Shown here: positions 25,104-33,011 of the stretch, in pieces
How positions within the stretch are numbered: the first letter of the stretch is position 1
Layout: the number at the start of each line of letters is the position of its first letter
From: Flavobacteriaceae bacterium
GTDB taxonomy: Bacteria; Bacteroidota; Bacteroidia; Flavobacteriales; Flavobacteriaceae
NCBI GenBank assembly: GCA_002702745.1
Contig: PABM01000022.1
Coordinates: forward strand, 47,574 to 80,646
Direction: 5' to 3'
Length of the DNA stretch: 33,073 nucleotides
Translations under genes and position numbers: made by a program
Notes under the pieces: generated by a model
What the model saw: the letters and a program-made list of their open reading frames with translations, nothing else
Database searches by the model: none
What the model was told of the DNA's origin: nothing

Positions 25104-26543
25104 ATGGAAATTAAACCATCTGAAATTAGCTTAAAAAAATCATTAGCACCTGTTGTATTATTGATTTCGTTATTATTTTACAACATCATATTTTTTGAAA
25201 ATAATGACTGGCTTGGTGATTACACTTATCACTATATCTTAATATTTACCTCCTCACTAGCCGCAATACTTGGAATCTCTGAGGGTACTCAGATTAATTT
25301 TATAATTAAAAAAATATTTTCAAGTATAAAGAGTATTAGTAGTCCGATAGTAATTCTTCTTTTAGTTGGAGCTCTTGCTGGAACATGGAAAGTTAGTGGA
25401 ATTATACCAGCAATGGTATACTATGGATTAAATCTAGTAGATCCAGCAATATTCCTACCCTTAACATTAATCGTCTCAACTCTCGTTTCTTTAACCACAG
25501 GTAGTTCATATACAACGTCTGCAACTGTTGGAATAGCACTAGTAGCTGTTGGAATAGCATTTAACATTCCTGCTGGAATGACTGCTGGTGCAGTGATTTC
25601 AGGAGCTTATTTCGGTGATAAAATGTCTCCTTTAAGTGACACTACTAACCTTGCTCCAGCTATGGCAGGTACAGACCTTTATTCTCATATTAGATATATG
25701 ACATATACTACAATCCCTACATATATTATAACCTTAATAGTTTTTATTATTTTAAGCTACTCACTTGATATCAGCTTAATAGGCGAAATGAGTGATATTA
25801 ATTCCCTTTCCGATACAATAAGTAATGACTTTTATATATCTCCAATATTATTTGTTGTTCCTGCCATTGTTATCCTTCTTGCATTTTTAAAAGTTAAACC
25901 AGTAATTGCATTAAGTGTTGGGATATTTAGCGCAATTATATTTTCAATTATATTTCAAAATAATATTCTAAGTAGTATTGATTCGTCAACTCTTAATTCA
26001 TTGGTAAAAGCTGTTTTTACGGATACAAGTATCCCAACAGAAAATTTAAGAATTCAAAGATTGTATGACTCAGGAGGAATGAAGGGTATGCTATGGACAA
26101 TTTACCTTACCATTAGTGCAATGATATTCGGTGGATCAATGGATGGTATCGGAGCTCTTAAAAAAATCACAAACTTTCTTTTAAGTAAAGCGAAAACAAC
26201 ATTTGGTTTGTTTGCAAGTACAGCGATAAGTTGTCTCGGAATAAATGTTGTAGCATCAGACCAATATCTTGCCATTGTTATACCTGGAAAAATGTTTAAA
26301 GATGCATTTGAAGAAAAAAATCTATCACCTGTTAATTTAAGTAGAACATTAGAAGACACAGGTACAGTCACTTCAGCACTTATCCCCTGGAACACATGTG
26401 GAGCATATCATTATGGAGTTCTTGGTGTTTCTGTGACTGATTATTTTGTTTATGCAATTTTTAATTGGCTAAGTCCAATTACAACATTAATTTATGCAGC
26501 TCTTATGATAAAAATCAAGATGATTACAAATCATAAATTTTAA
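25104..26543 (+). CDS. NhaC family Na+/H+ antiporter-like transporter (possible amino-acid carrier)
   Basis: This 479-residue protein has about 11-12 hydrophobic helices of the NhaC/ion-transporter superfamily. Signature stretches are TGSSYTTSATVGIALVAVG, GAVISGAYFGDKMSPLSDTTNLAPA, where the DKMSPLSDTTNLA motif is highly characteristic, and later SRTLEDTGTVTSALIPWNTCGAYH. Annotation by family is a Na+/H+ antiporter. However, some NhaC-like carriers are predicted to import methionine (the MetT group) or to exchange malate and lactate. Coupling to the PLP lyase gene with zero gap favours uptake of methionine or a related amino acid with Na+; this is inference. ftsK follows after 63 bp, perhaps from its own promoter. 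Confidence 0.88.
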   Translation: MEIKPSEISLKKSLAPVVLLISLLFYNIIFFENNDWLGDYTYHYILIFTSSLAAILGISEGTQINFIIKKIFSSIKSISSPIVILLLVGALAGTWKVSGIIPAMVYYGLNLVDPAIFLPLTLIVSTLVSLTTGSSYTTSATVGIALVAVGIAFNIPAGMTAGAVISGAYFGDKMSPLSDTTNLAPAMAGTDLYSHIRYMTYTTIPTYIITLIVFIILSYSLDISLIGEMSDINSLSDTISNDFYISPILFVVPAIVILLAFLKVKPVIALSVGIFSAIIFSIIFQNNILSSIDSSTLNSLVKAVFTDTSIPTENLRIQRLYDSGGMKGMLWTIYLTISAMIFGGSMDGIGALKKITNFLLSKAKTTFGLFASTAISCLGINVVASDQYLAIVIPGKMFKDAFEEKNLSPVNLSRTLEDTGTVTSALIPWNTCGAYHYGVLGVSVTDYFVYAIFNWLSPITTLIYAALMIKIKMITNHKF

Positions 26544-26606
26544 TTAAAAAATTCATTCTTGCAGAAATGATTGTTAAATTGCAAACTATTATTCAAAAAG
26601 TTGCTA

Positions 26607-28943
26607 ATGAAGCATATTTTTTCATTTTCAAAAAGTAAAGAAAAGAAAGAACTTTCTGGTGCTAAAAGATTGTTTATTGGCAGCTCACTGATCATCTTAT
26701 CACTTTTTTTATTTATATCATTTGTCTCTTACTTTTTTACCGGTGAAATTGATCAAAGTAATCTAGCATACTTTACAGATATTAGCATATCAAATTCAAA
26801 CTCTTTAGGGAAGATTGGTGCAATAATTAGTGATTTTTTTATTTACAGAGGATTTGGAGTTAGCTCCATAATCTTTTCATTTTTAATTTTTATAAGTGCG
26901 TTAAAAATATTGTTGGATCTTAAAAAAAGAAATATTACGAAAAATTGGCTTTGGGGTTTTTACTTAATTTTCCTTTTTTCAATATTTTTTGGGGTTGTAG
27001 ATAAAGGAAATATATATTCAGGGATTATAGGATACGAAATAGTAAACTTTTTGGATATATATATAAGCTACTTAGGCATAAGTTTTTTATTAATTTTCAT
27101 GTCTCTCGTCTATCTTACATTTAGGTTAAAATTCGGAGTAAATGATGTTCTAAAAATTCTAAAATATTTTCAAAATATAAATTTCAAAATATCCAAAAAC
27201 ACTGAAGTAACAAATGAATTTTCAGAAGAAAATTTTACTGAACAAATAGTTGATGAAATTGATGAGGTTGAAATTAATCAAGAAATTGAAGAAGAATTAT
27301 CACAAGAAGAAAAAACATTAAAAGAAACCCTTCTGAAAAAAGAGGGTAATATAATAGATAAAGTTGGTATTGAAGTAGAGGAAATATTTGAAGAAAAATC
27401 TGAAATTGATAATCTATCTGATAAGCTAGTTGATGATTTTGGACAATTCGACCCGAAGCTTGAACTAAGTAAATTTCAATTTCCTAAGCTTAGCTTGCTA
27501 AAGCAATACGATTCTGAAAAAATTACCATTGATAAAGAGGAGCTTGAAGAAAATAAAAATAGGATTGTTGAAACATTAGCTAACTATAATATTTCAATTT
27601 CAAATATTAAAGCAACAATTGGTCCTACTGTTACCCTGTATGAAATTATACCAGATGCTGGGGTAAGAATTTCTAAAATAAAAAATCTTGAAGATGATAT
27701 TGCTTTATCACTTGCAGCTCTAGGTATTAGAATTATAGCTCCAATCCCTGGAAAAGGTACAATAGGAATTGAAGTACCTAATAAAAAACCAACAGTAGTG
27801 TCAATGCACTCTGTTATTTCAGCTGAAAAATTCCAAAAATCTGAAATGGAGCTTCCAGTCGCTATCGGTAAAACGATAAGTAATGAAACACTGGTGTTTG
27901 ATTTAGCTAGAATGCCTCACCTGTTAATGGCTGGTGCAACAGGACAAGGAAAATCTGTTGGATTAAATGCAGTTTTAACATCACTACTCTACAAAAAACA
28001 CCCAGCTGAAGTAAAGTTTGTTTTAGTAGACCCTAAAAAGGTTGAGTTAACTTTATATAACAAAATTGAAAGACATTATCTTGCTAAGCTTCCAGATTCA
28101 GATGAAGCAATAATAACGGATAACAAAAAAGTTATAAATACATTGAATTCTCTCTGTATAGAAATGGATAACAGATATGAGCTGCTAAAAAATGCTACTT
28201 GTAGAAATATTGTTGAGTATAATAAAAAATTTAAAGACAGAAAGCTAAACCCAAATGATGGACACCAATTCCTTCCGTACATTGTACTTGTTGTTGATGA
28301 GTTTGCTGATTTAATTATGACTGCAGGAAAAGAAGTAGAAACCCCAATTGCGAGATTAGCACAATTAGCAAGAGCTATAGGAATTCACTTAATTATTGCT
28401 ACACAAAGACCGTCAGTTAATGTAATTACTGGAGTGATAAAAGCAAACTTCCCAGCAAGAATTGCTTTTAGGGTAACATCAAAAATTGACTCACGAACAA
28501 TTCTTGATGGATCTGGTGCCGATCAATTGATTGGACGAGGTGATATGCTATTCACACAAGGGAATGAGTTGATAAGAATTCAATGTGCATTTGTAGATAC
28601 ACCTGAAATTGAAGTTTTAACTGACTTTATTGGGTCTCAAAAAGCCTATGCAACAGCACATCAATTACCAGAGTATATAGGTGAAGAGGGTGGCACAAAT
28701 CTTGATATTGATATTGAAGACAGAGATAAATTATTTAGAGAAGCTGCAGAGGTTTTAGTTATTGCACAACAAGGTTCAGCATCTCTTCTTCAAAGAAAAC
28801 TTAAGCTTGGCTATAACAGAGCTGGAAGATTAATTGATCAATTAGAGGCAGCTGGGGTAGTAGGACCTTTTGAAGGTAGCAAAGCAAGACAGGTTTTAAT
28901 ATCAGACTTGCAATCACTTGACAATCTCTTAGAAAATGAATAA
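26607..28943 (+). CDS. ftsK: DNA translocase FtsK/SpoIIIE
   Basis: It is a membrane-anchored hexameric motor that pumps chromosome termini at the septum. I start it at the ATG at 26607 (778 residues); a TTG 36 bp upstream adds only a Lys/Leu lead. The N-terminal domain has about four or five membrane helices (residues ~27-173). A short, very acidic linker (~200-285) replaces the long Pro/Gln linker of E. coli. The alpha/beta motor follows, with Walker A GATGQGKSVG from residue 443 and Walker B VLVVDEFADLI near 560. The C-terminal gamma winged helix (~700-778; GSASLLQRKLKLGYNRAGRLIDQLEAAGVVG) reads polar DNA sequences and may activate XerCD. lolA follows after 9 bp. Confidence 0.96.
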   Translation: MKHIFSFSKSKEKKELSGAKRLFIGSSLIILSLFLFISFVSYFFTGEIDQSNLAYFTDISISNSNSLGKIGAIISDFFIYRGFGVSSIIFSFLIFISALKILLDLKKRNITKNWLWGFYLIFLFSIFFGVVDKGNIYSGIIGYEIVNFLDIYISYLGISFLLIFMSLVYLTFRLKFGVNDVLKILKYFQNINFKISKNTEVTNEFSEENFTEQIVDEIDEVEINQEIEEELSQEEKTLKETLLKKEGNIIDKVGIEVEEIFEEKSEIDNLSDKLVDDFGQFDPKLELSKFQFPKLSLLKQYDSEKITIDKEELEENKNRIVETLANYNISISNIKATIGPTVTLYEIIPDAGVRISKIKNLEDDIALSLAALGIRIIAPIPGKGTIGIEVPNKKPTVVSMHSVISAEKFQKSEMELPVAIGKTISNETLVFDLARMPHLLMAGATGQGKSVGLNAVLTSLLYKKHPAEVKFVLVDPKKVELTLYNKIERHYLAKLPDSDEAIITDNKKVINTLNSLCIEMDNRYELLKNATCRNIVEYNKKFKDRKLNPNDGHQFLPYIVLVVDEFADLIMTAGKEVETPIARLAQLARAIGIHLIIATQRPSVNVITGVIKANFPARIAFRVTSKIDSRTILDGSGADQLIGRGDMLFTQGNELIRIQCAFVDTPEIEVLTDFIGSQKAYATAHQLPEYIGEEGGTNLDIDIEDRDKLFREAAEVLVIAQQGSASLLQRKLKLGYNRAGRLIDQLEAAGVVGPFEGSKARQVLISDLQSLDNLLENE

Positions 28944-28952
28944 ATAATAATT

Positions 28953-29606
28953 ATGAAAAAGATTTTACTATTAATTATTGCTTTGAATGTAATTTTTGGA
29001 TACTCTCAGGAAAATTCTGATGCTGAATTACTATTAAATAAAGTGTCAGAGAATATTAAAAGCTATGAAAATATATACATTAATTATGCATATACTCTGC
29101 AAAATATTGAAGAAGATATAAATCAAACAAACAACGGAAGTTTTGTTACTGAAAATAATAAATGGAGATTCGAAATGCTTGGCGTTACAAGAATATTTGA
29201 TGGTAATAAATTATATTCAATAAGTCCTGATGACGAAGAAATAACTATTTCTAGCCAAGACCCAGAAGACGAAACAACTATAACTCCTAATAAAATGTTA
29301 TATTTTTATGAGGATGGATACTACTTTGAAATGGCGGAATCCAGATTTGTTGGAAATGGTCAATTTAGAAAAAAAATTCAGTATGTAAAACTAATTCCAA
29401 TGGATTCTGATGCAGAAATAAAATATATTTTACTTGGAATTGATACAGAATTCAATCAAATATATGAGGTCATAGAAACAGGAAAAAACGAAACAGTGAC
29501 TACAATATCTATTGTTGATTTTGAATTTAATCTACCTCTTAATAGCAAATTGTTTGTTTTTGATAAGGAAAAGTACCAGAGCTACTATATGAATATTTTA
29601 GATTAG
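28953..29606 (+). CDS. LolA-like outer membrane lipoprotein carrier
   Basis: This periplasmic protein of 217 residues has a signal peptide (MKKILLLIIALNVIFGYSQ). The rest is a LolA-type half-barrel pattern: a helix LLNKVSENIKSYENI, then repeated strands INYAYTLQNIEED, NGSFVTENNKWRFEMLGVTRIFDGNKLYSISPDDEEITI, matching the LolA feature in which the unfolded barrel is asked whether the variable was set (F/Y-DG-x-x-h-W/Y). LolA carries lipoproteins from LolCDE to the outer membrane. Bacteroidota often have several diverged copies, so the exact cargo is uncertain. It lies between ftsK (9 bp) and the lptF/G gene (4 bp). Confidence 0.85.
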   Translation: MKKILLLIIALNVIFGYSQENSDAELLLNKVSENIKSYENIYINYAYTLQNIEEDINQTNNGSFVTENNKWRFEMLGVTRIFDGNKLYSISPDDEEITISSQDPEDETTITPNKMLYFYEDGYYFEMAESRFVGNGQFRKKIQYVKLIPMDSDAEIKYILLGIDTEFNQIYEVIETGKNETVTTISIVDFEFNLPLNSKLFVFDKEKYQSYYMNILD

Positions 29607-29610
29607 ATTA

Positions 29611-31038
29611 TTGAAAATTCTAGATCTCTACATATATAAATCTTATTTAAAAACATTAGCCAGTACATTTTGTATACTAATGTTAATTTTTTTACTTCAG
29701 TCAGTTTGGCTTTATATTTCGGAACTTGCAGGAAAAGATCTTGAACTAGACATAATACTCCAATTTTTGATAAATGTCTCTCCAAGACTAGTGATTTTGG
29801 TGTTACCGCTAACAATTCTACTTTCAAGTATTATGGTTTTTGGTAGTCTTTCAGAAAACTATGAATTTGCTGCTATGAAAGCAAGTGGCATATCACTTCA
29901 AAGATCAATGAAAAGCTTAATATTTTTTACTTTCTTTCTAGGTATTATTACTTTTTTCTTTTCAAATAATGTTGCTCCAATAGCAGAATATAATTTTCAT
30001 AATCTGAGAAAAAATATTTCCAAAGTAAAACCTTCAATGGCAATAGCTGAAGGTCAATTTAGTCAGATTGGAGATTATAATATTAAAGTGAAAAACAAAT
30101 ACGGAGATGAGAGTAAACTTTTGGATGAGGTAATTATTCATCAGAAAAAGAACAAACCTGGAAACTTCACTGTAATTAAATCTAAAAAAGGGGAAATAAT
30201 TTCTCAAGAAAACTCAGATGTTTTACAACTTAAACTTTATGAGGGAAACTACTATGATGAGGTTATTTCTGAGGATTATTCAAAAAAAATTAAAAAACCT
30301 TTTGTTAAAAGTTATTTCAAAGAGTACTTGATAAATATAGATATAGCATCCATAAACGACATAGACTTTAGTCAAGAAGACAATGTAAATAAGCACTCCA
30401 TGATGAAGGTTAATGAATTAAGTGCTGCGATTGATTCTCTTACCGATAAAAAAATTGAGGATTTTGCTGTTATAAGTTCAAAAATGTTTAATAGATCAAA
30501 TTTTAGGACAATTGACTATAATCTTAATTCCAAAGATGATGTCAACTATGAAAATGATAATTTGTTAAATCTTTTTCAACCAAAAAAACAAAAACAGCTT
30601 TACGATTTAGCAATAAGTTCTGTTAAAAGTACAATTAGTATTGTAAAATCAAATAAAACTATTCAATCATTTAGAGAACAAAACTTGAATAAACATGTGA
30701 TGACTATGCATGATAAATTTTCATTAGGATTTGCATGTGTAATCTTATTCTTTATAGGAGCTCCACTTGGAACAATAATCAGAAAAGGTGGTTATGGACT
30801 ACCGTTAGTGATTTCAATATTACTTTTTTTAGCTTATCATTTTTTGGGTATATTTTCAAAAAATCTTGCCGAGGATAGTAGTATAAATCCTATTTTAGCC
30901 AGCTGGCTTTCAACATTAATTATGTTACCTTTTAGTATTTACTTGACTTTTAGAGCTACAAATGATCAAAGTGTATTTAATTTTGGAGATAGCATTATTT
31001 CATTTTATAAAAAAATAGTGAATTATGTCAGAGGATAG
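29611..31038 (+). CDS. LptF/LptG family permease (YjgP/YjgQ)
   Basis: It is the membrane part of the LptB2FG transporter that extracts lipopolysaccharide from the inner membrane. The 475-residue protein has three N-terminal helices (residues ~15-120: LASTFCILMLIFLL, VILVLPLTILLSSIMVF, LIFFTFFLGIITFFF), a periplasmic beta-jellyroll domain (~125-360), and three C-terminal helices. The typical start KILDLYIYKSYL and the AMKASGIS coupling region that contacts LptB are present. The start is a TTG at 29611, 4 bp after lolA; residues from there match the family N-terminus and no earlier ATG fits. Whether it is the F or G subunit is not clear. It overlaps ribB by 14 bp. Confidence 0.9.
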   Translation: MKILDLYIYKSYLKTLASTFCILMLIFLLQSVWLYISELAGKDLELDIILQFLINVSPRLVILVLPLTILLSSIMVFGSLSENYEFAAMKASGISLQRSMKSLIFFTFFLGIITFFFSNNVAPIAEYNFHNLRKNISKVKPSMAIAEGQFSQIGDYNIKVKNKYGDESKLLDEVIIHQKKNKPGNFTVIKSKKGEIISQENSDVLQLKLYEGNYYDEVISEDYSKKIKKPFVKSYFKEYLINIDIASINDIDFSQEDNVNKHSMMKVNELSAAIDSLTDKKIEDFAVISSKMFNRSNFRTIDYNLNSKDDVNYENDNLLNLFQPKKQKQLYDLAISSVKSTISIVKSNKTIQSFREQNLNKHVMTMHDKFSLGFACVILFFIGAPLGTIIRKGGYGLPLVISILLFLAYHFLGIFSKNLAEDSSINPILASWLSTLIMLPFSIYLTFRATNDQSVFNFGDSIISFYKKIVNYVRG

Positions 31039-32158
31039 ATTTAAGTTGAATACAATTGAGTCTGCTATTAAGGATGTTAGGGATGGTAAAATTGTTATCG
31101 TTGTAGATGATAAAAACAGAGAAAATGAAGGTGATTTCCTAGCTGCAGCTGAGTTAATAACCCCGCAAATTATAAATTTTATGGCAACTCATGGCAGAGG
31201 TTTAATTTGTGCACCGATAACTGAAGATATTTCAAAAAGATTAGGTTTAAATTTAATGGTTGGTACAAACACGGATCCGCAAGACACGGCTTTCACTGTA
31301 TCAGTTGATTTAAAAGGAAATGGAGTCACAACAGGGATTTCTGTCTCTGATCGTGCTGCAACAATCAAAGCTTTAATTGATAAAAAAACCAAGCCAAATC
31401 AATTTTCTAAGCCAGGTCATGTTTTTCCATTAGTTGCAAAAAATGGCGGAGTTTTAAGAAGAACTGGTCATACTGAAGCAGCAATTGATTTACCTAGACT
31501 TGCTGGTTTGCAACCTGCTGGTGTAATCGTTGAAATAATGAACGAAGATGGTACAATGGCTAGGATTCCAGATTTAATTAAGGTTGCTAAAAAATTTGAC
31601 TTAAAAATTATTTCTATTGAAGATCTTGTTGGATATAGAATGGAACATGACTCTCTGATCGAAAAAGAAGAAGATTTTGAAATTAATACACGATACGGAA
31701 GGTTTAGGTTAAGAGCATACAAACAAACTACGAATAACAATATTCATATAGCTCTTACTAAAGGAAGCTGGGATAAGGGTGATGCTATTTTAACAAGGAT
31801 CAACTCAAAGTCCGTTCATAATGATGTTTTAGGTACACTTACTTCAGATACAGAAACTTCATTATCAAATATGTTTGATATAATTAATAGTAATAAAGGA
31901 GCGATGATATTTATTAGTCCTGAACTTAAATCAATAGATACCTTAAAAAGATTAAAAATCTTAAGAAAAAATCAATCAGAAAATGAAATCGCCAAAGCTC
32001 CACTATTAAGTATGGATGATAGGGATTTTGGTATTGGAGCACAGATTCTTCATGATTTAGACATAACTAACCTTAAATTAATCACTAATTCAAAAGGTAA
32101 AAAAAGAGTTGGAATGATTGGGTATGGCTTAGAAATATCCGAGTATATTAATTTTTAG
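31025..32158 (+). CDS. ribB: 3,4-dihydroxy-2-butanone-4-phosphate synthase with degenerate GTP cyclohydrolase II domain
   Basis: The RibB part (residues ~8-205) makes dihydroxybutanone phosphate from ribulose 5-phosphate for riboflavin. It retains DDKNRENEGDF (32-38), THGRGLICAPI, TGISVSDRAATI and GHTEAAIDLPRLAGLQPAGVI. The C-terminal part (~206-377) is RibA-like but lacks all three zinc cysteines: SECLTGD is SKSVHND (Cys to Ser263) and RCDCG is TSDTE (Cys to Ser274 and Thr276). The GRGIGL loop is also lost. DFGIGAQIL and the TNSKGKKRVGMIGYGLEI end remain, so the fold is probably kept without GTP hydrolysis. A true RibA must be elsewhere. The gene overlaps lptF/G by 14 bp upstream and the esterase gene by 11 bp at its end. 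Confidence 0.92.
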   Translation: MSEDRFKLNTIESAIKDVRDGKIVIVVDDKNRENEGDFLAAAELITPQIINFMATHGRGLICAPITEDISKRLGLNLMVGTNTDPQDTAFTVSVDLKGNGVTTGISVSDRAATIKALIDKKTKPNQFSKPGHVFPLVAKNGGVLRRTGHTEAAIDLPRLAGLQPAGVIVEIMNEDGTMARIPDLIKVAKKFDLKIISIEDLVGYRMEHDSLIEKEEDFEINTRYGRFRLRAYKQTTNNNIHIALTKGSWDKGDAILTRINSKSVHNDVLGTLTSDTETSLSNMFDIINSNKGAMIFISPELKSIDTLKRLKILRKNQSENEIAKAPLLSMDDRDFGIGAQILHDLDITNLKLITNSKGKKRVGMIGYGLEISEYINF

Positions 32159-32924
32159 TAAAGGAAAACATCCATTTTAAATAATTAGGATCATTAAAAA
32201 CATTGAACCAGCTTTCATGATTTACATTTTCATATAAAGTAAATTTTGGACTACCACCTTGTTCAATAATTGCCTTAACCATATTTATTGAAAGCTCAGG
32301 AAAAACAACGTCATCATCAGATCCATGAGCAACCCAAACTGGTGTTGTTTTTGCAAAATCTTTAACCCATCTAGGATTACCGCCACCACATATTAAAACT
32401 GCTGAAGCAAACATATTTGGTCTATTCTTTAATAATTCAAAGGATCCCATTGCCCCATTTGACAAACCGCTTAAATAAACTCTCTTATTGTCTATAAAGT
32501 CTTCTTTAATAAGGGAATCCATTAATTTAATAACTAATTGAAGTGATTTTGTCGGTTTTTGATTTTCTGCAAAAACTTGTCTTATTTCATTATTAGTCAA
32601 AAGTCTTGATGACCAATTATCGTCAAGAGGAGCTTGTGGAAAAATCACCACCGATTGATAATTATCATAATTGTTTTGATTTAAAAAAACCTTGTCAACA
32701 TATTTTAATTGCAATTCATTATCATCTCCCCTTTCCCCGATACCATGTAAAAATAGTGTAAGAGGATATAATTTAGTTTTATTAAAATTCTTTGGATATA
32801 AAATTCTATAATTCAAAGACTGATCATTAGAATTAAAACTTTCAAAGTTTGGTAAAATTTCAACTTTTTGACAAGAAAAAACAATTAAAATTATGGTTGA
32901 TAGTATGAACAGTCTAATAATCAT
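32148..32924 (-). CDS. Lipoprotein alpha/beta hydrolase (esterase/depolymerase-like)
   Basis: The 258-residue protein has a lipoprotein signal (hydrophobic run, then FSC with Cys18), so it is probably anchored in a membrane facing the periplasm or surface. The alpha/beta hydrolase core begins at LTLFLHGIGERG with the oxyanion region. The nucleophile is Ser155 in GLSNGAMG. The acid is one of Asp203-205 in AHGSDDDVV and the base is His236 in NVNHESW. The pattern resembles the PHB-depolymerase/feruloyl-esterase and phospholipase/carboxylesterase families; the substrate cannot be told. A promoter at 32950-32980 drives it, back to back with that of tRNA-Ser. Its 3' end overlaps ribB by 11 bp. Confidence 0.87.
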   Translation of the reverse strand: MIIRLFILSTIILIVFSCQKVEILPNFESFNSNDQSLNYRILYPKNFNKTKLYPLTLFLHGIGERGDDNELQLKYVDKVFLNQNNYDNYQSVVIFPQAPLDDNWSSRLLTNNEIRQVFAENQKPTKSLQLVIKLMDSLIKEDFIDNKRVYLSGLSNGAMGSFELLKNRPNMFASAVLICGGGNPRWVKDFAKTTPVWVAHGSDDDVVFPELSINMVKAIIEQGGSPKFTLYENVNHESWFNVFNDPNYLKWMFSFTKN

Positions 32925-32949
32925 TTTAATTGTTTTAATGAATATAACA

Positions 32950-32980
32950 CAAATATTTTAAAGAGTTTTTTTGAACCAAA
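32950..32980 (-). promoter_or_regulatory. Promoter of the lipoprotein esterase gene
   Basis: On the minus strand TTTG (32977-32980) is followed by exactly 19 bases and AATATTTG (32950-32957), seven of eight matches to TAnnTTTG. The -7 box ends 25 bp before the ATG. Its -33 box is 3 bp from that of the divergent tRNA-Ser promoter. Confidence 0.55.
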
Positions 32981-33000
32981 GAAAAACAAGCATATATTTG
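32970..33000 (+). promoter_or_regulatory. Promoter of tRNA-Ser
   Basis: TTTG (32970-32973), 19 bases, then TATATTTG (32993-33000) matches the Bacteroidota consensus in full. The -7 box ends 11 bp before the first base of the tRNA, so transcription starts just ahead of it. Confidence 0.75.
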
Positions 33001-33011
33001 CATCCGTTATT

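Noticed and set aside
26571..26606. Upstream TTG start for ftsK
   Set aside because: The added 12 residues have no family counterpart and an ATG follows; kept as an alternative only.
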